A DNA stretch of 64,000 nt from Glaciecola sp965658765. Lineage in GTDB: Bacteria > Pseudomonadota > Gammaproteobacteria > Enterobacterales > Alteromonadaceae. Positions 17,418 to 26,163 of this stretch are shown here, piece after piece. The position numbers were made by a program, and so were the translations under genes. Below the pieces are notes generated by a model. It was not told where the DNA came from. It searched no databases and saw only the letters and a program-made list of their open reading frames with translations. Position 1 is the first letter of the stretch. Every line of letters starts with the position of its first letter. The DNA is taken from the NCBI GenBank assembly GCA_965658765.1, contig CBFHTO010000001.1, positions 62,001 to 126,000 of the forward strand, in the 5' to 3' direction.

Positions 17418-17846
17418 ATGACTGAGTTTACGCCATGGTCGGCCCTGATTGGTGGAGGGTTTATCGGTCTTTCAGCTTTATTACTAATGCTGCTGATTGG
17501 CAAAGTTGCAGGGTGTTCTGGAATTCTAACTAATATATTTAAGCCTTATCAGCATTCGCTTTCCGAATGGCTTTGGAGGTTGTGCTTTGTAATTGGTTTA
17601 GGAGCTGGCCCAGTACTTGCGAGTTTCTTCACTGACTATTCCCTACCGCAAACTTATGACTTATCCAATCAGACTATTTTAATAGGCGGGTTTTTAGTTG
17701 GTCTTGGCGCTGCTATAGGCGCTGGATGTACAAGCGGTCATGGCAGTTGTGGAATGGGTAGAATTTCGACTCGTTCCATCATCGCGACTCTTGTTTTTAT
17801 GGGAAGTGCTGTAATCACTGTGTTTATTTTAAATCATCTATTGTAA
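17418..17846 (+). CDS. YeeE/YedE family sulfur-compound transporter, first half
   Basis: A 142-residue inner-membrane protein with about four hydrophobic helices. It carries the paired YeeE/YedE cysteine motifs KVAGCSGIL near residue 30 and GAGCTSGHGSCGMGR near 105. Members of this family import thiosulfate or related sulfane sulfur. In many proteobacteria the transporter is split into two short genes, as here, with the second following directly. GGAG lies seven bases before the ATG. With the transsulfuration enzyme gene downstream it makes a plausible sulfur-handling cluster; the exact substrate is not visible. Confidence 0.88.
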   Translation: MTEFTPWSALIGGGFIGLSALLLMLLIGKVAGCSGILTNIFKPYQHSLSEWLWRLCFVIGLGAGPVLASFFTDYSLPQTYDLSNQTILIGGFLVGLGAAIGAGCTSGHGSCGMGRISTRSIIATLVFMGSAVITVFILNHLL

Positions 17847-17864
17847 GGGTTGAAGGACATTATT

Positions 17865-18287
17865 ATGAAAGCATTAATTGGCCTTCTTACAGGCACTATA
17901 TTTGGGTTTGGGCTTACTGTATCGCAAATGGTCGACCCACAAAAAGTAAAAAACTTTTTAGATTTTTTTGGTAATTGGGACCCTAGTCTCGCATTTGTAA
18001 TGGGCGGCGCCTTAATCGTATTTGGACTCGGTTATTTTTCCTTGATAAAAAGTAGGACAAAAGCCTTAGTTGACGGTGATATTCCAGCAGTATCTAAAGA
18101 ACCTGTTGATAAAAAACTACTTCTCGGTGCGATGATCTTTGGTGTAGGTTGGGGTATCTCTGGCATTTGCCCAGGCCCAGCAGTTGCGAATGTAAGTAGT
18201 TTTGACCTTAGTATGCTGAGCTTTATTGCTGTGATGATTGTCGGCTTACTCATTGGGAGCAGCATAAAGAAGAGAATTAGCGCTTAG
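17865..18287 (+). CDS. YeeE/YedE family sulfur-compound transporter, second half (DUF6691-like)
   Basis: A 140-residue membrane partner of the preceding gene, with helices at about 3-20, 40-58, 88-105 and 115-133. It contains the conserved GVGWGISGICPGPAV motif with its single Cys. I start at the ATG at 17865, eight bases after GAAGGA; a TTG at 17850 would add five unsupported residues. It follows the first half by 18 bases and is surely co-transcribed with it. The pair together equals one full-length YeeE-like transporter. Confidence 0.88.
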   Translation: MKALIGLLTGTIFGFGLTVSQMVDPQKVKNFLDFFGNWDPSLAFVMGGALIVFGLGYFSLIKSRTKALVDGDIPAVSKEPVDKKLLLGAMIFGVGWGISGICPGPAVANVSSFDLSMLSFIAVMIVGLLIGSSIKKRISA

Positions 18288-18373
18288 TATTAAATTTGAA
18301 TTGTGATGATAATTCCAAATTAATAGGTGCAAGTTACTCATTATGTTAATGCAATAGAATAGAAGAGTTACCA

Positions 18374-19483
18374 ATGGAAAACACCAGAAAACTGGGTACG
18401 CGGGTCGTGCACGCTGGCTTACCTGAAGCTCAACAGGGTGCGCCATTTAACCACGGCCCATCTTTCGCTAGTACGTTTCACCTCTCCGGAGATACCGAAA
18501 ACGCCCACTTTCAATACGGTCGATTCTCAAACCCCACGTGGGAAGCTCTAGAAGGCGCGTTAGCGGAACTTGAAGGTGGAGATTGCGTAATATTTCCATC
18601 AGGCATGGCCGCGATAGCTTCAATATTATCAAGCTTAACAAAAAGCGGAGATAAAGTTGTACTGACGGGAGATGGATATTTTGCGACCCGAGCCTATGCT
18701 ATCGAATTCTTACAGACCAATGGTCTTGAGCTTTGCTTCGTCAATACCTTAGATTTACAAAGTTTTGATTATCAGGGCGTAAACCTTGTCTTGATTGAAA
18801 CGCCAAGCAATCCTTTATTAGATATTGTAGACATCCAAGCATTAGCATCCAAAGTGCATGAAGCAGGCGCCTTACTCGCAATAGACAATACAACGTCTAC
18901 CGTGCTTGGCCAACAACCATTGAGTTTAGGGGCTGATATATCAATGAGCGCAGATACAAAGGCGCTAAATGGGCATAGTGATGTGGTGTTCGGCCATGTT
19001 GCTTCGCTCGACCCTGAAATATCAAATCGCATACGGTTGTGGCGTAAATTAGCCGGCAATATTCCTGGTCCAATGGAAACTTGGTTGGTTCACCGTGGTC
19101 TGGCGACGCTCGACGTTCGTCTTGAACGGATGTGTAATAACGCCCTAAAGCTTGCGGAGTTACTCGAACAGCACCCTTCTGTCAAATGGGTAAGGTACCC
19201 GGGGCTAACATCTGACCCATCTCACGCTATCGCTTCCAAACAAATGCATTACTTTGGTTTCATCATTAGTTTTGATTTAGGAAATCAAAGAAAAGCAGAT
19301 AAATTTTTAGAAACCGAGCTGATTTTTGAAGCGACTAGCTTTGGTGGGGTGCATACCATGGCCGAAAGACGCGCTCGTTGGGGTACAGATGACGTACCTG
19401 CAGGTATGATACGTTTGTCTGTAGGTTGTGAGAGAAGCAGCGACATACTAGCGGCAATTGAACAGTCATTGGATAATTTATAA
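18374..19483 (+). CDS. PLP-dependent transsulfuration enzyme (cystathionine gamma-synthase/beta-lyase family)
   Basis: A 369-residue cytoplasmic enzyme of the Cys/Met-metabolism PLP family. Visible motifs are FQYGRFSNPTWEALE (partner-subunit phosphate contact), the FPSGMAAI loop, ETPSNPLLDIVDI, AIDNTT and the Schiff-base Lys in SADTKALNGHSD. The C-terminal substrate loop FGGVHTMAERRARW and the final RLSVGCE segment are present. Length is slightly short of MetB/MetC (about 385-395) but complete. Whether it makes cystathionine, cleaves it or acts on another sulfur amino acid cannot be told from these motifs. It lies 86 bases after the sulfur-transport pair in the same direction, which hints at sulfur assimilation. 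Confidence 0.88.
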   Translation: MENTRKLGTRVVHAGLPEAQQGAPFNHGPSFASTFHLSGDTENAHFQYGRFSNPTWEALEGALAELEGGDCVIFPSGMAAIASILSSLTKSGDKVVLTGDGYFATRAYAIEFLQTNGLELCFVNTLDLQSFDYQGVNLVLIETPSNPLLDIVDIQALASKVHEAGALLAIDNTTSTVLGQQPLSLGADISMSADTKALNGHSDVVFGHVASLDPEISNRIRLWRKLAGNIPGPMETWLVHRGLATLDVRLERMCNNALKLAELLEQHPSVKWVRYPGLTSDPSHAIASKQMHYFGFIISFDLGNQRKADKFLETELIFEATSFGGVHTMAERRARWGTDDVPAGMIRLSVGCERSSDILAAIEQSLDNL

Positions 19484-19531
19484 ATGAGATCTTGTCTATT
19501 TAGTATTGCTTTATGATGTTGGCGAAATGGC

Positions 19532-20020
19532 TTACTGAAGCATTTCGTTTGAAATATGCTGGTATTTATCGCAGCTTTTTATAAGCGAGTACGAACTAAG
19601 CTTTTCAACGCTCAAGACATGGCTCTTAGCTTGGCTTTGCGCTCGTATGTAATGCATGAGTAAGTCGAAATCACCATCGCCGCTTAACAACATCACATGT
19701 TCAACTGAGTGCATCTTGTCTACCATATCAAGCGCTATACCAACATCCCAATCGCCCTTCGATGATCCATCTTCACGCTGCAAATAAGGCTTAAGCTTTA
19801 TATCAAAACCAATGCTTTTCAACGCGGTTTGAAATTTGTGCTGCCCGTCATTTTGGCTTTCTATCGCGTATGCTCGAGCAAGCACAATCTCGTAATCTTT
19901 TTCTAAGGACGTATATAATTTGCGGTAGTTGAATTGTTTCCCAAACGCTTGTCTGCAGGTGTAATAGACGTTTTGCACATCGACAAACACAGCAATACTT
20001 GGTTTATCCTGCTTACTCAT
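19532..20020 (-). CDS. NYN domain protein (LabA/DUF88-like putative RNase)
   Basis: A 162-residue cytoplasmic protein consisting of one NYN (PIN-like) domain. The metal-binding acidic residues are seen in IAVFVDVQNVYY (Asp near 13, Asn near 16), GDWDVGIALDM and LLSGDGDFDLLM. These match the LabA/DUF88 subgroup, thought to be metal-dependent ribonucleases; the RNA target is unknown. It lies 37 bases downstream of rhlE on the same strand, so an RNA-metabolism operon is plausible. It converges with the transsulfuration gene with no terminator visible between them. Confidence 0.88.
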   Translation of the reverse strand: MSKQDKPSIAVFVDVQNVYYTCRQAFGKQFNYRKLYTSLEKDYEIVLARAYAIESQNDGQHKFQTALKSIGFDIKLKPYLQREDGSSKGDWDVGIALDMVDKMHSVEHVMLLSGDGDFDLLMHYIRAQSQAKSHVLSVEKLSSYSLIKSCDKYQHISNEMLQ

Positions 20021-20057
20021 CGCTTTTTAACTCGAATACAATTCATTGACCTTCTCC

Positions 20058-21320
20058 TTAAGTTTTGTTTAGTCCGCCGGATTTAGTCTGCGAGTTGTTG
20101 GATCTTGGTCGTCTTTTATTTGTTTTTTTTGGACGCTTGTCACGCGTATCAGTAGGCCGAGATGTAGATTTTCTATTTAGTGGCTCGGTGGGTTCAAAAC
20201 CTTCTATTATTTGGCGTTCAATTTTTAACTTGATCATCCGTTCAATACTAGCGAGCTGTTTTACTTCCTCTGCACACACAAGAGACATCGCTTTACCTGA
20301 TTTGCCTGCACGGCCAGTTCGTCCTATTCGGTGAACGTAATCTTCAGGTACATGTGGCAAATCAAAATTGACTACGAAAGGCAGTTGCGAGATATCAATT
20401 CCCCTCGCGGCAATGTCTGTGGCTACCAGTACTTGTATAGACTCGTCTTTGAAATCAGCGAGTGCTCTCGTTCTCACATTTTGACTTTTGTTACCGTGGA
20501 TAGCAGCCGCGTGAATGCCTTTTTTATTTAATACCTTGGTGAGTCGATTCGCTCCGTGTTTAGTGCGAGTAAACACCAAAACCTGAAACCAATTCTCAGA
20601 TTTAATAAGATGTACTAAAAGTTCGGTTTTTCGTGCTTTATCTACAGGGTGAACAAATTGATCAATTCGCTCAACCGTTGTATTTGATGGACTTACCGAA
20701 ACCTCGACAGGATCGTTCATTAACCCTCGGGCGAGAGTTCTAATTTCGGGAGAAAACGTTGCCGAAAATAACAGATTTTGTCTGTTTTTTGGCAAGAGTG
20801 CTAAAATTCGTTTTACATCTTTAATGAAGCCCATGTCTAGCATGCGGTCAGCTTCATCCAATACCAAAACCTCTATTTGGTTAAATTTAATCGCATTTTG
20901 CTGATACAGATCTAAAAGGCGACCGGGCGTGGCAATCAATATATCAGTACCTCGACGTAGCTTCATCATTTGAGGGTTTATCTTTACCCCTCCAAATACT
21001 AAGTTATATTTAAGATCTAACTTAGTGCCGTAAACCTCGATGTTTTGCGCCACTTGCGCTGCCAACTCTCTTGTAGGCGTAAGCACCAAGGCCCGAGTAT
21101 GATTGCTTTTAGCCTTCTGCTTATTTTCGCTTAAGTTTTGTAAAATAGGCAAAGAAAACGCCGCAGTTTTGCCTGTGCCCGTTTGTGCGGCAGCCATCAA
21201 GTCTTTACCTTCTAAGATAGGGGTAATGGCTTTTTCTTGAATGGGTGTAGGCTCTTTGTAGCCTTGCTGTTCAAGAATATTTAATAGATCTGGAATTAAT
21301 CCGAGAGATTCGAAACTCAT
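20058..21320 (-). CDS. rhlE: ATP-dependent RNA helicase RhlE
   Basis: A 420-residue DEAD-box helicase. Motifs run in order: Q motif with PTPIQEKAI, Walker A AAQTGTGKT, PTRELAAQV, TPGRLLD, DEAD, SAT, then helicase C with VATDIAARGID and HRIGRTGRAGK. The C-terminal 50 residues are a basic, low-complexity tail (KRPKKTNKRRPRSNN), the usual RhlE RNA-binding extension. RhlE acts in rRNA maturation and RNA turnover. The start fits the family (MSFESLGL), though the Shine-Dalgarno sequence is weak. NYN gene follows. Confidence 0.92.
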   Translation of the reverse strand: MSFESLGLIPDLLNILEQQGYKEPTPIQEKAITPILEGKDLMAAAQTGTGKTAAFSLPILQNLSENKQKAKSNHTRALVLTPTRELAAQVAQNIEVYGTKLDLKYNLVFGGVKINPQMMKLRRGTDILIATPGRLLDLYQQNAIKFNQIEVLVLDEADRMLDMGFIKDVKRILALLPKNRQNLLFSATFSPEIRTLARGLMNDPVEVSVSPSNTTVERIDQFVHPVDKARKTELLVHLIKSENWFQVLVFTRTKHGANRLTKVLNKKGIHAAAIHGNKSQNVRTRALADFKDESIQVLVATDIAARGIDISQLPFVVNFDLPHVPEDYVHRIGRTGRAGKSGKAMSLVCAEEVKQLASIERMIKLKIERQIIEGFEPTEPLNRKSTSRPTDTRDKRPKKTNKRRPRSNNSQTKSGGLNKT

Positions 21321-21483
21321 AAAGTGTTATCTGATATGCCTAGTTAGTTTACGCTAGCTTATAAACGCTCAAGTAATCGGCGGCTAACGCGGCACTGGAG
21401 GATACAGTAATTCAAGCCACTTTGCGAGCAAACAGCATGAACAAGAGTTCAGGTACAACTACATAGAAGCGCTTTAATTTTTC

Positions 21484-22269
21484 TTATTTTTCTTCAATAA
21501 CATAGTCAAAATCATTTTGGTCAAATTTTGATACCGTGATCAAGTTGCCGTTCTTTACTGCTGCAGCAAAATAAAGATTAGGGGGGCCCTTAGTCACGAG
21601 CTCCTCAAAGGCTTGTAAAGACTCACATTCATAATTTCGGCATGTGTTTGATCGTAATTCTTCTGGCAGAGCACAACCAGTTTGTGTATGGAATACACAA
21701 GCATTTTCATAACTCTGCTCTGGCAAAAAAGACGCATATAAATCAAAGAATGAAGACTCTGTTACATGAGGCAAAGAGGCCAATATTCTTTTAACTGAAT
21801 AGTAATCCAAAAAGGCATGCTCACCACCTAATAAACAACACTTACCTTTACATGTAGCGCAAGCCTTGCCCATGAGATTTGAGTGCTGGTTTGAGCTACT
21901 GGGCGTAAGCTGTTTTGCATAAGTGCGTGACGCCTCGGGTTGTTTAGCTTGACAATCTTCGTACGCGCGCGAAAGCGAATGCATAAATCTGCTTTTCCGC
22001 TCATCCGATAGGATATTGAGTTCACAATTATTGGCAGGCAACATTACCGCCTGGTAACTCTGGGGTTTTGCTATCTCTTTCTGAGCATTACGAAAATACC
22101 CCTCTGCAACTGCGTGTAACTTAGCGTGTGCATCCTCTTGCTGGGTTTGAATAATATGCTGTACTTGAGCCCGTTGACAAGCCGGCTCGGAACAAAACCG
22201 ACTCCGACTATAATCGATAAAAGCCATCTCAGTACCACAATGATGGCAGTTGAGCTGGCTATTAAACAT
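21484..22269 (-). CDS. Cysteine-rich protein with N-terminal zinc ribbon and YkgJ-like cysteine cluster
   Basis: A 261-residue cytoplasmic protein. The N-terminus has a zinc-ribbon-like CHHCGTEM...CSEPAC pair (residues about 8-34), then a helical linker. From about 130 it has CATCKGKCCLLGG, a His-Ala-Phe-Leu-Asp strand, TGCALPEELRSNTCRNYEC and a short tail. The CxxCxxxCC plus later CxxxxxxxxxxxC spacing is that of YkgJ-type proteins, which bind zinc or an Fe-S cluster. The fused zinc ribbon is less usual. It is monocistronic between rhlE and clpV on the same strand, with gaps of 160 and 80 bases. No function can be assigned. Confidence 0.75.
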   Translation of the reverse strand: MFNSQLNCHHCGTEMAFIDYSRSRFCSEPACQRAQVQHIIQTQQEDAHAKLHAVAEGYFRNAQKEIAKPQSYQAVMLPANNCELNILSDERKSRFMHSLSRAYEDCQAKQPEASRTYAKQLTPSSSNQHSNLMGKACATCKGKCCLLGGEHAFLDYYSVKRILASLPHVTESSFFDLYASFLPEQSYENACVFHTQTGCALPEELRSNTCRNYECESLQAFEELVTKGPPNLYFAAAVKNGNLITVSKFDQNDFDYVIEEK

Positions 22270-22350
22270 TTAATGACACTTTATGCATCCCTGAAAATAA
22301 GATTAGTGCATCCTTGCACATGTTTTCCTTTGGCTTGCAGAACATGTTAT

Positions 22351-25122
22351 TTAACAAACAATTGTGTAGTCAAAGTTGCTGTCTTTCACATCCACCTTAA
22401 CTGAGCTTACTGGCGTACCCTCAAGCATCTTATTCAAAAAGCTATTACTCAGTTCTGGCAGTAATGTATTGGTCAGTATTGAATCAATCATACGACCACC
22501 ACTTTCTAGCTCTGTACAACGGCTCACTACTAAATCGACCACAGCATCAGTAAATTCAAACTTGATACCTTGACCTGTTTCCACGCGTTTTTTGATTCGG
22601 TTCAGTTGCAAGCGCGTAATAGAACTGATCATTTCAGGCGACAATGGATAATAAGGGATACTTACAATCCTTCCTAAGAGTGCGGCTGGGAATATCTGTA
22701 ATTGAGGCTCACGCAAGCCCTTCGCTATACCTTCTGGCTCCGGCATCAAGTCTGGGTCGCTACACATGTTCATGATGAGTTCGCTGCCGACGTTGGAAGT
22801 AAGTAAAATGAGCGTATTTTTAAAGTCGATCATACGTCCTTCACCATCTTCCATTACCCCTTTATCAAAGACTTGGAAGAAGATTTCATGTACATCTGGG
22901 TGCGCTTTTTCTACTTCATCTAATAAAACAACAGAATAAGGTTTGCGTCTTACCGCTTCTGTCAAAATACCGCCTTCTCCATATCCAACATAACCAGGAG
23001 GCGCACCTTTTAAGGTCGACACCGTATGAGCTTCTTGGAATTCACTCATATTAATCGTAATTACATTTTGTTCACCGCCGTACAAAGATTCAGCGAGTGT
23101 AAGCGCAGTTTCGGTTTTACCTGTACCAGACGGCCCACACAACATAAACACCCCTATTGGCTTATTAGGGTTATCAAGTCCAGCGCGAGATGTTTGAATG
23201 CGTTTTGCGATCATTTCCATCGCATGGTCCTGGCCAATGACCCGTTGTTTCATGATATCTGCAAGTGTCAGTACAACATTAATTTCATCAGACACCATCT
23301 TACCAACTGGAATTCCCGTCCAATCTGCAACCACTGCCGCAACGGCTTGCTCGTCACATGCTGGGAGAATAAGTGGACTTTCACCTTGTAATTCTTCAAG
23401 TTTTGAATGCAGTTGAGCGAGTTCTTCTCGGGTCTCTTTTAACTCGGCTTCTTTTTCTTCCTCGCTGAGCTCGGCGCTTACCTCAGACATCTCAGATACA
23501 CTCTCTACCGCTTCTTCACTAGTAGAGTCTTCACTCGCTTCATCGCTCACTGCCTGTTGTTCTTTGTCTTTAGATAATAACTCTCTTAGTTTACGACGTG
23601 TCTCAAGTAGAGCATCAACGGTTTCTTTTTCGTCTTTCCACTTAGCGTCCAAATCTAGCTCTGTTTTCTTCTCTTTTTCAAGCAAGTCGATGACTTCGTC
23701 GGTTCTTGCTTTATTTTCCATCCCGATCGCCGCTTCGTTCTCTAAAATAGAAAGTTCCTTATTTAGATTCTCAATGCGCTGTTTACAGTCTTCTAGTTCA
23801 GCAGGTGTTGCAAATTGACTAACTGCCACTCTCGCCGCAGCGGTATCCAGCAGGCTCACAGCTTTATCTGGAAGTTGTCTTGCTGGGATATATCGATGTG
23901 ATAGCTTTACTGCCGCTTCTATCGCCGAATCCAACATTTCGACATGATGGTGTTTTTCTAACATCCCCGCAATGTTACGAAGCATAAGAATTGCGCGTTC
24001 TTCGCTTGGCTCATCAACTTTTACTACTTGGAATCGACGGGTTAATGCCGGGTCTTTTTCGATATGCTTTTTATATTCCGCCCACGTCGTTGCACCGATG
24101 GTACGCAATTCACCACGAGCAAGTGCTGGCTTTAATAAATTAGCAGCGTCTCCAGTGCCTGCAGCACCTCCAGCTCCTACAAGCGTGTGAGTTTCGTCGA
24201 TAAACATAATTATTGGAGTTGGTGATGACTTCACTTCTTCAATGACCTGCTTCAAGCGGTTTTCGAACTCACCTTTCATGCTAGCGCCGGCTTGAAGTAA
24301 ACCAATATCTAAGCACAGTAATTTCACGCCTTTCAACAATGGGGGTACATCACCTTTTATGATCCTGTGAGCAAAACCCTCAACAACGGCGGTTTTACCG
24401 ACACCAGCTTCACCTGTCAAAATAGGATTGTTTTGCCTGCGGCGCATCAAAATATCGATTAATTGACGAATTTCTTCGTCACGACCAATAATTGGGTCTA
24501 ACTCTCCATTAGCGGCTTGCTCTGTTAAATCAGTCGTAAATTGTTTTAGTGATTCTTGCTTACCCATTTGTGCTGGCGCCATAGCATCACTAGACGTTCC
24601 AGGCTCAGCGCCGTGCGCTGAACCATCATTTGCCTTCAAACCATCTTCACTCGAACCAGAAACGATGTCGTGTAAATTGTCGCTGAAAGTCTCAGTTTTT
24701 ATTTTGTCGAACTCTTTAGAAATATTTGTTAAAGCACTTTTTAAAGCCCGTGTTTTTAACATACCTAAAATGACGTAAGCCATTCGGACCTGTGAGTCAC
24801 CATATACCAACGAGCCATATACCCAAGCGCGTTCGATGGAGTCTTCTATTTGACTAGAAATATCAGAGATAGATGTAGCGCCTTTCGGCAAAGACTCTAA
24901 TGCATTGGACATATCTTTTGCTAAATTAGAAGGATCTAGCTCAAAATGTTTAACTATTTTGTGGATGTCAGAATCTTGTAGTTGCAGAATTTGTTGAAAC
25001 CAATGCACTAGTTCCACATATGGATTACCTCGTAATTTACAAAATACTGTCGCACTTTCAACTGCCTTGTAGGCGATTGGATTTAACTTTCCAAACAGAC
25101 TGACTCGACTAATTTCTGCCAT
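22351..25122 (-). CDS. clpV: T6SS sheath-recycling ATPase ClpV (TssH)
   Basis: A 923-residue AAA+ unfoldase that disassembles contracted TssBC sheaths. The Clp-N domain (about 1-160) starts with the ClpV-type LFGKLNPIAYKAVESA helix. AAA-1 has Walker A GEAGVGKT (K243), AAA-2 has GPSGTGKT (K669) and LLDEVEKAHPDV. The middle-domain coiled coil at about 420-580 contains an unusual Ser/Glu-rich acidic stretch (about 517-560), which accounts for the protein being longer than most ClpVs (about 870-890). AAGGA before the ATG supports the start. It is the last gene of the minus-strand T6SS operon, 24 bases after tssG. Confidence 0.96.
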   Translation of the reverse strand: MAEISRVSLFGKLNPIAYKAVESATVFCKLRGNPYVELVHWFQQILQLQDSDIHKIVKHFELDPSNLAKDMSNALESLPKGATSISDISSQIEDSIERAWVYGSLVYGDSQVRMAYVILGMLKTRALKSALTNISKEFDKIKTETFSDNLHDIVSGSSEDGLKANDGSAHGAEPGTSSDAMAPAQMGKQESLKQFTTDLTEQAANGELDPIIGRDEEIRQLIDILMRRRQNNPILTGEAGVGKTAVVEGFAHRIIKGDVPPLLKGVKLLCLDIGLLQAGASMKGEFENRLKQVIEEVKSSPTPIIMFIDETHTLVGAGGAAGTGDAANLLKPALARGELRTIGATTWAEYKKHIEKDPALTRRFQVVKVDEPSEERAILMLRNIAGMLEKHHHVEMLDSAIEAAVKLSHRYIPARQLPDKAVSLLDTAAARVAVSQFATPAELEDCKQRIENLNKELSILENEAAIGMENKARTDEVIDLLEKEKKTELDLDAKWKDEKETVDALLETRRKLRELLSKDKEQQAVSDEASEDSTSEEAVESVSEMSEVSAELSEEEKEAELKETREELAQLHSKLEELQGESPLILPACDEQAVAAVVADWTGIPVGKMVSDEINVVLTLADIMKQRVIGQDHAMEMIAKRIQTSRAGLDNPNKPIGVFMLCGPSGTGKTETALTLAESLYGGEQNVITINMSEFQEAHTVSTLKGAPPGYVGYGEGGILTEAVRRKPYSVVLLDEVEKAHPDVHEIFFQVFDKGVMEDGEGRMIDFKNTLILLTSNVGSELIMNMCSDPDLMPEPEGIAKGLREPQLQIFPAALLGRIVSIPYYPLSPEMISSITRLQLNRIKKRVETGQGIKFEFTDAVVDLVVSRCTELESGGRMIDSILTNTLLPELSNSFLNKMLEGTPVSSVKVDVKDSNFDYTIVC

Positions 25123-25146
25123 TGTTCAATTCCTTATTCTTCTTTG

Positions 25147-26163
25147 TTAACACGCTCGTTGATACGCCACTTCAGACTTTGTTGGTAAGCGCTCACACCT
25201 ACTGCTTATACTCCAAGAGTTCACACCTAATTTTGCTTTGCCTAAATAGCATTGTTGTTGTTGCTGTGGTTTTAAAACTAGTTTTATTGCAAAGGAATAC
25301 TCTGCTCCAACCATTCCAATCACCAATTTTTTAATCATTCTAAAATGTTCTGGGTTGTTTAAAAGCTCACTGTATTGCTGATAATCTAATGGCCCGATCG
25401 ACACAGAAAAGTTAAATCCCCTCTGATACACTTTGGAGCCAGCAATACTGTTTAAACCCAGACTAGCGTTGTTTCTACCAAGACTGGTTTGTTCATTTTT
25501 TGAAAGCTCGTACCATTCTCCCTCAAATTCGTTAATCGTCACGGGGTGCTTGATATACTCACTTATCATTTGAGTCAAGGTCGCCGCACTGCGATTTTTC
25601 TGACTGAGAAGACCAGCTAAAAAAGGGCTGACATCATTACTCTGAAAAAAAGCTTGGTTCGATTTATCTGTTTCACCATAAAATACCGACAATCGCTTTT
25701 TGAAGAAGTCCGTCTCTGGCAAGTCGTGGCTAACATGGGGCTGAGCATCTGCCCACGCTCGATAAAATAAAGATAGAAAACGATGATGAAAAATATCAAT
25801 GAATTCTGCGAGAGTGTCATCTTTGTGTCTATATTTTCGCTCAACAGCATATTCGGTGAGATGTGTTGGCAGCGAACCATTAATCCCAAAAAGGCCTAAG
25901 TAACTATTTTTAACTTTGTAATTCTTAGTGACTTCGTTAAATTTAACGTCGGTAAATGCAGAGGAATGGAAATGCAATAATGGGGTTTGACCAAGTCTGA
26001 AGGCGTCTTGTTTTGGCGAAGTTGAATAGCCAATTCTTTTACACAATGGCGCATTGGCATCAAAATAGCGTAATAAAGGCTCTAAGCCTTGTTGATAAAG
26101 CTCATCCTTATCATTCGCTAAATGCTCTAAATAGCGTTTCGTAAGCCGATTCGTATTGGCCAT
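25147..26163 (-). CDS. tssG: T6SS baseplate protein TssG
   Basis: A 338-residue cytoplasmic baseplate wedge protein (VasB/ImpH family). The family pattern is visible: Arg-rich N-terminus, RIGYSTSPKQDAFRLGQTP, the YLGLFGINGSLPTHLTEY core, then FIDIFHHRFLSLFYRAW, and the late NGGF-like QRGFNFSVSIGPLDY. It works with TssF, TssE and TssK to dock the sheath. Its start lies 37 bases inside the tssF 3' end, an overlap that favours coupled synthesis of the TssF2G wedge. clpV follows after 24 bases. Confidence 0.95.
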   Translation of the reverse strand: MANTNRLTKRYLEHLANDKDELYQQGLEPLLRYFDANAPLCKRIGYSTSPKQDAFRLGQTPLLHFHSSAFTDVKFNEVTKNYKVKNSYLGLFGINGSLPTHLTEYAVERKYRHKDDTLAEFIDIFHHRFLSLFYRAWADAQPHVSHDLPETDFFKKRLSVFYGETDKSNQAFFQSNDVSPFLAGLLSQKNRSAATLTQMISEYIKHPVTINEFEGEWYELSKNEQTSLGRNNASLGLNSIAGSKVYQRGFNFSVSIGPLDYQQYSELLNNPEHFRMIKKLVIGMVGAEYSFAIKLVLKPQQQQQCYLGKAKLGVNSWSISSRCERLPTKSEVAYQRAC

